A DNA stretch of 34,654 nt. It comes from Acidobacteriota bacterium (GTDB taxonomy: Bacteria; Acidobacteriota; Terriglobia; Bryobacterales; Bryobacteraceae). The notes below the pieces were generated by a model, which was not told where the DNA came from, did not search any database, and was given only the letters and a program-made list of their open reading frames with translations. The stretch's first letter is position 1. Each line of letters begins with the position of its first letter. This document shows, one piece after another, positions 23,809 through 30,443 of the stretch. Location of the stretch: positions 1 to 34,654 of the forward strand of contig SYLY01000069.1 in NCBI GenBank assembly GCA_005808475.1, in the 5' to 3' direction. The position numbers were made by a program, and so were the translations under genes.

Positions 23809-25592
23809 GAAAACTGCTTTTGTTCTCGCTGATGGCAATGGCTCTGCCGGCGCAATCGTTGAACGACGCGCTGATGGCGCGGGGCGACGACCCGCGTTGG
23901 GCGGATCCGGTGTTCGACGATCGCGACTGGGAGACCGTCGGGCATCGGCGCGTGCGTCCGATGGAGGATGCGAAAGAGAATCGCTTTTGGCTGCGGATCC
24001 GCGTCACCGTGCCCGACGGGGAGCCCGCCGTGGTGGCGGTGTTTCGTTGCCCCTGCGAAGTGTTTCTAGATGGCATCCGGCTGGGTGCGACGGGAGACTT
24101 GAACGCCGCGCGCCCGCGGACTACTGAAGAGTTCACTATCTTTCCGGTCCCGGCGGCGCTGGCGGGCCGGTCCGTGGTGTTGGCCGCGCGCCTGTATCTG
24201 CCACCGGGCCGCGAAGCGTCATCGGGGCCCATCCCCGGGACAAGGATCCTGTTGCTGCCGGTTCGCGACATCGGGGTCGCGGCTCAGCTCCAGGAGGACT
24301 ACGAGTTTCCTCATGTCATCCGGTCCATCATCCTGCTGCTTGCGCTGGGTGGACTCCTGGCCGCCGCCATTGGCCAGCGGAACGACCCGCTGATCCTCGG
24401 CATGCTTTGTTTCGTGTGCTCGCAACTGGCCCACGCGACCCTCCTTCTTTCCCAGCCGATGAACAGCGCTGATATCACCGCGTGGGGGTGGCTCACGATC
24501 ATGCCCGTCCTACCGGCGTTGGTCTTCCTGCAGTGGCAACTGGCCGGCGCGCCCATCCGGCGGACCTGGAGCGTCGCTGCGCTAGCGCTCTATTTAGTTC
24601 TCTGGACTCCCTGGCAGGTGGGACTGTTTCTGGAGAAGCCTCAGCCATGGACGCCGTTGGCCGTCAGCGTTTATTTGGTTCCGCGGGTCATGGCCCTCGG
24701 GATGGCGACGTACGCCGCGGCTCGTGGGTGGGGCCCGAGTTCCCGGACGGTGCGGTTTCTGATGGCGGCGGTCGTGACCACGCTCGCGATCAATGTCATC
24801 TCGCGCCTAGCGGGGCAGCAAGGCTGGATTCCAGGACTGCTATCGGGGCGGTTCGAAGCTGTGATCACGCTGGCCTTCACGGTCGTCGCCGCTGCCTACA
24901 TCATCCGCACAGGACGTGAACGCCGGGCCGAGCAGGAGCGGCTGCGGAGTGAGATGGAATCGGCCCAAACAGTCCAGGCGCTGCTGTTGAACCAGGCGAT
25001 GCCGGCGGAGGTGGAAGCGGTCTACCTGCCAGCGAGCGAAGTGGGCGGCGACTTCTACCAGGTTGTGGAGGTGGCCGATGGAGCGCGGCTGGTGATGGTG
25101 GGCGACGTCAGCGGCAAAGGACTGAAGGCGGCGATGTTGGTGGCCGTGGTGGTGGGAGCGGTGGGAAGCACGAAGTCCCCGGCTCCAGCGGCAGTGCTGG
25201 CAAGGGTGAACCGAGCGTTGATGGGACGGGCCGGCGGTGGCTTCGCGACGGCCTGCTGCGCGCGGTTCGACCGCGACGGCACGGTGACGATCGCCAACGC
25301 CGGTCACTTGCCTCCGTATTGCGATGGCCGCGAGGTGGAATTGGAGGCGGGCTTGCCGCTCGGAATCGTGGCAGGGACCGAGTACGCGGAAACCGTCGTC
25401 CGGGGCGAGCGGTTCACTTTCGTCTCCGACGGCGTCGTCGAGGCGGAGAACGCTTCGCGTGAACTCTTCGGCTTCGAGCGCACGCGGGAGATCTCGACGA
25501 AGTCCGCGCAAGAGATCGCGGAGGCGGCGAAGGCTTGGGGTCAGAACGACGACATCACGGTGGTGACGGTCCGGAGGAGCCAGTCGAAGTGA
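23805..25592 (+). CDS. P11: membrane sensor with SpoIIE-type PP2C phosphatase domain
   Basis: The protein has 595 residues from the GTG at 23805, which overlaps the P10 stop; the signal peptide (RKLLLFSLMAMALPAQ) confirms it. The sensor half is of the P9/P10 type with the CPCEVFLDG motif. The output half differs from both: YQVVEVADGARLVMVGD, VAVVVGAVGSTKSPAPAAVL and FATACCARFDRDG. The metal sites are Asp416, Asp434 and Asp542. The stop overlaps a GTG at 25589 that opens a 244-codon frame antisense to the following PIN/Phd module. Confidence 0.92.
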   Translation: MRKLLLFSLMAMALPAQSLNDALMARGDDPRWADPVFDDRDWETVGHRRVRPMEDAKENRFWLRIRVTVPDGEPAVVAVFRCPCEVFLDGIRLGATGDLNAARPRTTEEFTIFPVPAALAGRSVVLAARLYLPPGREASSGPIPGTRILLLPVRDIGVAAQLQEDYEFPHVIRSIILLLALGGLLAAAIGQRNDPLILGMLCFVCSQLAHATLLLSQPMNSADITAWGWLTIMPVLPALVFLQWQLAGAPIRRTWSVAALALYLVLWTPWQVGLFLEKPQPWTPLAVSVYLVPRVMALGMATYAAARGWGPSSRTVRFLMAAVVTTLAINVISRLAGQQGWIPGLLSGRFEAVITLAFTVVAAAYIIRTGRERRAEQERLRSEMESAQTVQALLLNQAMPAEVEAVYLPASEVGGDFYQVVEVADGARLVMVGDVSGKGLKAAMLVAVVVGAVGSTKSPAPAAVLARVNRALMGRAGGGFATACCARFDRDGTVTIANAGHLPPYCDGREVELEAGLPLGIVAGTEYAETVVRGERFTFVSDGVVEAENASRELFGFERTREISTKSAQEIAEAAKAWGQNDDITVVTVRRSQSK

Positions 25593-25596
25593 GCAC

Positions 25597-26001
25597 TCAG
25601 AGCAGGAGTCGCTCCAACAGATGCGCCGTCGTGAACCAAGGCGCCCGAGCGGAGGAGAAGTCGTCATCGTTCGACCACACGGGGATGCGGAGGTGGAGCG
25701 CCAGCGCCAGCAATTCCACATCATCGGGATCGCGCTCACCGATGCGGCGCCGAGCCTCGGCCAGTTTGTGCCGGTACTCCAAAGCAGGCACTACGGTCAC
25801 GGGCAGCGCCGCCACGGTCAACAGCATGTTCGCGGGATCGAGCTTCCTCTTCACGGCCAGCAAAGGTACGTACTCTCGCACTTCGGAGAGCACGTTGGCG
25901 GTGGTCAAGATTTCGGTCACTCCCGGACTTGTCAGCACGAGCCGGGCTCGCCCGCCGATCACTGCGGCGAGCAGGACGTTAGCGTCCGCCGCGAGCCGCA
26001 C
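25597..26001 (-). CDS. PIN-domain toxin (VapC-like ribonuclease)
   Basis: The 134-residue protein has the PIN acidic residues in order: Asp6 (AADANVLL), Glu40 (VLSEV), the Asp91-Asp94 region (RDPDDVELLALAL) and Asp112-114 (WSNDDDF). The family cuts RNA, often tRNA or rRNA, with Mg or Mn. It overlaps the antitoxin gene upstream by 23 bases. Its stop lies four bases from the P11 stop on the opposite strand. The plus strand is open across the gene although the codon registers of the two strands do not coincide. Confidence 0.9.
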   Translation of the reverse strand: MRLAADANVLLAAVIGGRARLVLTSPGVTEILTTANVLSEVREYVPLLAVKRKLDPANMLLTVAALPVTVVPALEYRHKLAEARRRIGERDPDDVELLALALHLRIPVWSNDDDFSSARAPWFTTAHLLERLLL

Positions 26002-26254
26002 GGCGTTTGCGCTGCCACTCGCCGAAGTCCTTCAGGACGGCCTCCTCGGAAGTCTTCGACCGCTTCAACTGGCGCCCGATATCGGCGCTCAGGGCCAGAA
26101 ACAACTCCCGCTTCCAATCCGCGGGCAGCGTGTCGTCGGTCCACGGGATGAACACTCCCGCCAAGCGCCCGCGCCTGGTGACCAGCAGTGGATCGGCCGC
26201 CCGCATCAGCCGCGTGGCATGGTCTCGGAACTCGCGCACAGTGCTGATTCTCAT
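25979..26254 (-). CDS. Phd/YefM-type antitoxin
   Basis: The 91-residue protein begins MRISTVREFRDHATRLMRAADPLLVTRRGRLAGVFIPW, the Phd/YefM fold: a strand, a helix, then the 'vTRrGrp-agV' hairpin. A basic, helical C-terminus follows (EAVLKDFGEWQRKRRAARGGR). It should neutralise the PIN protein encoded next and repress the shared promoter. A perfect TATAAT lies 18 bases upstream of the ATG. The gene is followed upstream by three successive phosphatase remnants. Confidence 0.85.
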   Translation of the reverse strand: MRISTVREFRDHATRLMRAADPLLVTRRGRLAGVFIPWTDDTLPADWKRELFLALSADIGRQLKRSKTSEEAVLKDFGEWQRKRRAARGGR

Positions 26255-26272
26255 GTGGTCGCTTCTGTAGCC

Positions 26273-26278
26273 ATTATA
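26273..26278 (-). promoter_or_regulatory. Candidate -10 element of the Phd/PIN pair
   Basis: The complement reads TATAAT, a perfect -10 hexamer, 18 bases before the antitoxin ATG and in an otherwise GC-rich setting. No convincing -35 hexamer is seen at the usual distance. Transcription should run leftward. Confidence 0.45.
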
Positions 26279-26290
26279 TTCCCGCGACCC

Positions 26291-26323
26291 GGACTCGAGA
26301 TCACGGTCAGGAGGACGGAATGA
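26291..26323 (+). pseudogene. Minimal 3' remnant of a SpoIIE phosphatase gene (R6)
   Basis: About ten codons read GLEITVRRTE plus stop, matching DDITVVTVRRNA with three codons lost in frame. What survives is little more than the Shine-Dalgarno sequence (AGGAGG) and the ATGA overlap. The frame is open back to the GTG at 25589 on the P11 stop, so it forms the end of the bridge across the Phd/PIN pair. Confidence 0.6.
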
Positions 26324-26415
26324 CGCGCGCGCTGCTCACCGCTTGCTTGGCCGCCGCTGATTTCGGCGACAGCAACGACGACATCACCGTGGTCACGGTG
26401 CGGAGGAATCCATGA
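26320..26415 (+). pseudogene. 31-codon mini-gene: phosphatase start fused to phosphatase end (R7)
   Basis: An ATG overlapping the R6 stop opens MTRALLTACLAAADFGDS, which resembles a phosphatase signal peptide. It is followed directly by NDDITVVTVRRNP and a stop. About 570 codons of an ordinary copy are missing, in frame. The mini-gene is framed by Shine-Dalgarno sequences on both sides and overlaps the next frame as ATGA. A functional 31-residue peptide cannot be excluded, but retention as a coupling element fits better. Confidence 0.8.
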
Positions 26416-26693
26416 AACTCGCTTGGCTAGGCCGCGAGGTGGAGGTCGCCGCGGGGCTGCCGTTGGGCGTAATCGCGGGCGTGGCGTATGAGGAATCAGT
26501 AGTGCGGGGCGAGCGGTTCACTTTCGTCTCCGACGGCGTCGTCGAGGCGGAGAACGCTTCGCGCGAACTCTTCGGCTTCGAGCGGACGCGTGAGATCTCG
26601 TCGAAGTCCGCGCGGGGGATCGCGGAAGCGGCGAAAGCTTGGGGTCAGAACGACGACATCACGGTGGTGACGGTGCGGAGGAACGGAGCATGA
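26412..26693 (+). pseudogene. 93-codon truncated phosphatase gene (R8)
   Basis: The ATG overlapping the R7 stop gives MKLAWL, then in frame GREVEVAAGLPLGVIAGVAYEE and the complete family tail with SDGVVEAEN and NDDITVV, ending RRNGA. Only about the last 87 residues of a phosphatase remain. The first two metal motifs are absent, so it cannot be an active PP2C. The tail closely resembles the end of P12, which it precedes with an ATGA overlap. It has an intact ribosome binding site and may be translated. Confidence 0.85.
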
Positions 26694-28480
26694 GGATTCT
26701 CGTCTTATTGCTGACAGTGGGCGCGTCGCTCGCCGGGCAAGACGTCCAAGACGCCCGGATGCAGCGCGGCGACGACAAGCGCTGGGCGGATCCGGCATTC
26801 GACGATCACGCCTGGCCCCGGGTGCGCGACGTCGTTTTCCGCAGCGAGGACGCGGCGACGAATCGCCTCTGGCTGCGGATGCGGGTGGAGATCCCGGCCG
26901 AGCCCGCCGTCGTTCTGGCCTCTATGTGCTCCTGCGAGTTCTATCTGAACGGCGTCCGGATCGGCGCCACGGGTGACCTGGACCTGCCGCGACCCGCGGC
27001 GTCCACCCGGGTCCATTCGTTCGTCGTTCCGGCTTCCATACCCCCCGGTCCAGCCCTTTTGGCCGTGCGGCAGTACCACCCGCCGGGCGTCGAAGCCATC
27101 ATACCTTTTCATTTCCTGCAGGCCATCCGCGTGGCGGAAAGCCGCCGCGCGGTTGAGGTGGCCCAAGCCATCAGCGATGCCCGCACGTTGCGGTCACACA
27201 TCCGGCTCGCCATCTTCCTGTTGGCTCTGGGCAGCGTGCTAGCGGCGAGCGCCGGAGTCCGCCGGGTCCCTGAACTGCCCTTCATTCTCGCGTACTTGTT
27301 GTCCCACGGCGCGATCTTTTTGGCCGCTGTTTATTCAACGGCCTCGGTCGCCGACTTGTCGGCGGTGACCTGGAGCGTGGGCGCTACCGTGATCCCTCTC
27401 CTGGTGCTCTTCCAGTTCCAACTGGCGGAGGTGCGAATCCCCGGCATCTGGCTGGCGACCGGCCTCTTCACGTGGGCCGTCCTCCGGCTGCCCCTTCTGC
27501 TGGGACTGTACCTGGCTGAACCGGCCAGTTGGATACCTTGGTTCGTTCCGTTCGCAGGCTTCCCCGTAACGACTTTGCTCGGGTTGGCCATTTCGGTTGG
27601 GCTGTTGGCCTACACTTGGCGGCGGCCCGGCGTGCCCCGCCGCCTCCTCCTGACCGCGATAGCCATCCAGGTCCTCATCCTCCTGCCGCGGCTGTCGATA
27701 TTGAGGACGATCGTCGGCAGTGGATTCTCCGTTGCCGTCCAGTACAATGACAGTCTCTCGAATCTCGTGTTCGTCGGGCTGGTGACGGGCCATGTCGTTA
27801 GCACGTCGAATCGCCGCCGCAACGAAGAGCAGCGATTGCGCGGTGAACTCGTCGCGGCGCAGTCGGTCCAGTCGCTCCTGTTGAGCCGGCCGATGCCGGA
27901 AGGGGTGGACGCCGTCTACCTCCCGGCGAGCGAAGTGGGCGGCGACTTCTACCAGGTGCTCGAGCGGGCGGATGGTTCGCGGGTGGTGTTGGTGGGCGAC
28001 GTGAGCGGGAAGGGCCTGAAGGCCGCGATGCTGGTGTCGGTTGCGGTCGGGATACTGCGCAACGAGAAGTCTTCGAGCCCGGCGGCGATTCTCGGCGCGC
28101 TCAACAACGGGCTGGCCGGACACACCGGCGGAGGCTTTGTAACCTGCTGCTGCGCGCGGTTCGATGCCGATGGCACGGTCACTATCGCCAACGCCGGTCA
28201 TCCCTCACCCTATTGCGACGGCCGCGAGGTGGAGGTCGCCGCGGGGCTGCCGTTGGGCGTGATGGGGGAGGTGGTGTACGAGGAGTCCGTCGTGCGAGGC
28301 GAGCGGTTCACGTTCGTCTCTGACGGCGTCGTCGAGGCGGAGAACGCCCAGCGCGAACTCTTCGGCTTCGACCGCACGCGCGCGATCTCGACGAAGTCCG
28401 CGCTAGAGATCGCAGAAGCCGCCAAGGCCTGGGGGCAGAACGACGACATCACCGTGGTGACGGTACGGAGGAATGCATGA
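26690..28480 (+). CDS. P12: membrane sensor with SpoIIE-type PP2C phosphatase domain
   Basis: The protein has 596 residues from the ATG at 26690, which overlaps the R8 stop; an in-frame ATG at 26639 reads the R8 tail in another frame. The sensor is a distant member of the P8-P11 class (RGDDKRWADPAFDDHAW; Cys-x-Cys as CSCEFYLNGVRIG). The output half is of the common type and close to P4 (VAVGILRNEKSSSPAAIL, FVTCCCARFDADG). The metal sites are Asp419, Asp437 and Asp545. The linker is EQRLRGELVAAQSVQSLLL. Confidence 0.92.
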   Translation: MRILVLLLTVGASLAGQDVQDARMQRGDDKRWADPAFDDHAWPRVRDVVFRSEDAATNRLWLRMRVEIPAEPAVVLASMCSCEFYLNGVRIGATGDLDLPRPAASTRVHSFVVPASIPPGPALLAVRQYHPPGVEAIIPFHFLQAIRVAESRRAVEVAQAISDARTLRSHIRLAIFLLALGSVLAASAGVRRVPELPFILAYLLSHGAIFLAAVYSTASVADLSAVTWSVGATVIPLLVLFQFQLAEVRIPGIWLATGLFTWAVLRLPLLLGLYLAEPASWIPWFVPFAGFPVTTLLGLAISVGLLAYTWRRPGVPRRLLLTAIAIQVLILLPRLSILRTIVGSGFSVAVQYNDSLSNLVFVGLVTGHVVSTSNRRRNEEQRLRGELVAAQSVQSLLLSRPMPEGVDAVYLPASEVGGDFYQVLERADGSRVVLVGDVSGKGLKAAMLVSVAVGILRNEKSSSPAAILGALNNGLAGHTGGGFVTCCCARFDADGTVTIANAGHPSPYCDGREVEVAAGLPLGVMGEVVYEESVVRGERFTFVSDGVVEAENAQRELFGFDRTRAISTKSALEIAEAAKAWGQNDDITVVTVRRNA

Positions 28481-30333
28481 GAAAACTTCTGCTGTCGACG
28501 CTGATGGTGGCCGCGGCGGGCGCGCAGACGATCGAGGTGGAGAGCCTCTTTCAACCGGCATCGCTCGCCGGGATGTGGAAACGGCAGGCGGGTGACGATC
28601 CGCGTTGGGCCGACCCCGCCTTCGACGATTCGGGCTGGCCGAGCGCGCGGGTGCCAGACGAAGGCTTCGCAGTCATCAATGGATATTCCTGGTACCGGTT
28701 CCGGGTGAGGCTTCCCGAGAACAGGCCGGCCGAACCGTTGGCTTTGATGATCGGCGCCAACTTCCGGCGCGGCGGGGCATATGAAGTCTTCTGGAATGGT
28801 CAGCCCGTGGGAGGAGCCGGCCAGCCGGACGGTGGGCTCGCGGGTTTGCGCCTGCCCGCGGCCCACGTCTTCCCGGTGGCTGGGAACGCTCGCGAGGCCG
28901 TGGTCGCCATTCGTCTCCGCCAAGCCCACTTTACCTATGCGACCAGCGGCGCAGGCCGGACTTCGTGGATCGGGACCCGCCAGACCATCGGCGTCTTGAT
29001 GGAGGCCTGGGACGGCGATCGGCTGCGGCGCGCCTTGCCGCAGATGCTGATGACGGCTTCGCTGATCATCCCGGCCGCTTTCTTCCTGTTGCTTCCGTTG
29101 TGGCGCCGCGATGCGCCGGAGTATTTCTGGTTCGGCCTGTGGCTACTCAACGTCACGGTGATTCGGACCCTGAACGTCCACCCCGAAAGCCTGGGGTTCC
29201 GGTCGGCCCTGGCCGTCGAATGGAGCACCGTGCTCGCGGCCGCAATGGGCACCGCGGCGTGGGTGGGCTTCATCTCGAGAACTTTCCGGAGCCGGGTGAC
29301 TCCGATCGCGTGGCTGGCCGCCACCGCCGGGCTCATGTTATTTGCCGCTCCCACGGCCCTCGTCACGGCGGGTGAGGACGTGGCCTCCCACAATGGGATC
29401 GGGTCGATCGGGAATCTCGTTTGCCTGGGCATCGTCTATTACGAACTCGCGTGGCGCACGGCGCCCTCACAGGAAAACGTGCTCGCGATCCATGGGGCGA
29501 TCATGGCGTACCTCATCACGGGCTGTGTGGCGCTCGGAATCACCGTGACCGGGATGACCGGCACAATCATCGTTCAGCAGAATTTAGTGCGCTCCGCCAC
29601 CTTGCTGCTGTTTGCCTTCGCGATGGCCGTTCTGATGAACCAGCGCTCCGTCCGCCTGCTGAGCGAGCGCCAGCGGCTGAGCCGGGAGATGGAGTCGGCG
29701 GCGGAAGTGCAGTCGCTCCTGCTGACGTCGCGGCCGGCGGCCGGTGAGGCCTGGCAGATCGAGCCGGTCTATCTGCCGGCTTCCGAAGTGGGCGGGGATT
29801 TCTATCGGATCTTCCCCGCCGGCGACGGCGCGATTCTCGTGGTGGTGGGCGACGTATCCGGCAAGGGCCTGCGCGCCGCCATGACGGTCTCCGGGTTGAC
29901 GTGCGCGATGGAGGTGATCCGCACCCGGAGGCCGGGCGCTTTCCTGGCCGAACTCAACCGGGCGGCCGCCGCGCATCTGCAATCGGGGTTTGCCACGTGC
30001 TGCGCGGCGCTGATCCAGCCTGACGGCGAGACCGTCATCGCCAACGCGGGGCATCTCGCCCCTTATTGCGACGGCCGGGAACTGGTGTTGGAGGGCGGAC
30101 TGCCGCTCGGGATCGCGGCGGAGGGAGAGTATCCGGAGACGATCGCCCGGGGAGAGCGGTTCACGTTCGTCTCGGACGGCGTCGTCGAAGCCGAGAATGC
30201 CCAGCGTGAGCTCTTCGGCTTCGAGCGGACGCGCGCGATCTCAACACGGCCGGCGGGTGAGATCGCGGAGACGGCGAAGGCGTGGGGTCAGAACGACGAC
30301 ATCACCGTGGTTACCGTACGAAGGCGCTCATGA
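28477..30333 (+). CDS. P13: membrane sensor with SpoIIE-type PP2C phosphatase domain
   Basis: The protein has 618 residues. The sensor belongs with P1 and P7 (IEVESLFQPASLAGMWK, WADPAFDDSGW, YEVFWNGQPVG) but is more diverged. The output half is the most divergent of the array: YRIFPAGDGAILVVVGD, MTVSGLTCAMEVIRTRRPG, and TCCAALIQPDG in place of TCCCARFDADG. The metal sites Asp441, Asp459 and Asp567 are intact. The tail reads ISTRPAGEIAETAKAWG and ends RRRS. The embedded Shine-Dalgarno is weaker (GAAGG), and the following homologous start is displaced by 114 bases. Confidence 0.92.
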   Translation: MRKLLLSTLMVAAAGAQTIEVESLFQPASLAGMWKRQAGDDPRWADPAFDDSGWPSARVPDEGFAVINGYSWYRFRVRLPENRPAEPLALMIGANFRRGGAYEVFWNGQPVGGAGQPDGGLAGLRLPAAHVFPVAGNAREAVVAIRLRQAHFTYATSGAGRTSWIGTRQTIGVLMEAWDGDRLRRALPQMLMTASLIIPAAFFLLLPLWRRDAPEYFWFGLWLLNVTVIRTLNVHPESLGFRSALAVEWSTVLAAAMGTAAWVGFISRTFRSRVTPIAWLAATAGLMLFAAPTALVTAGEDVASHNGIGSIGNLVCLGIVYYELAWRTAPSQENVLAIHGAIMAYLITGCVALGITVTGMTGTIIVQQNLVRSATLLLFAFAMAVLMNQRSVRLLSERQRLSREMESAAEVQSLLLTSRPAAGEAWQIEPVYLPASEVGGDFYRIFPAGDGAILVVVGDVSGKGLRAAMTVSGLTCAMEVIRTRRPGAFLAELNRAAAAHLQSGFATCCAALIQPDGETVIANAGHLAPYCDGRELVLEGGLPLGIAAEGEYPETIARGERFTFVSDGVVEAENAQRELFGFERTRAISTRPAGEIAETAKAWGQNDDITVVTVRRRS

Positions 30334-30443
30334 CCTTCACGATCCGTTCGGCGCCACGGAGTTATCCAATTAGTTCCATTTCGGCGGCAATAGGCCGGAA
30401 AAAAGCACTGGACTCGAAACCGCACAATAGATCGGTTCGCCCG
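30334..30443 (+). other. 110-base insert between P13 and P14, open in frame
   Basis: Elsewhere in the array consecutive phosphatase genes overlap by four bases. Here the overlapping ATG (30330) is followed by 38 codons of unrelated, less GC-rich sequence before the P14 signal peptide begins at 30444. The extra stretch contains no stop in that one frame, so translation from 30330 would read straight into P14. I see no gene, clear promoter or terminator in it; a TTCC/GGAA-bounded imperfect palindrome around 30375-30402 is the only structure noticed. Confidence 0.55.
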
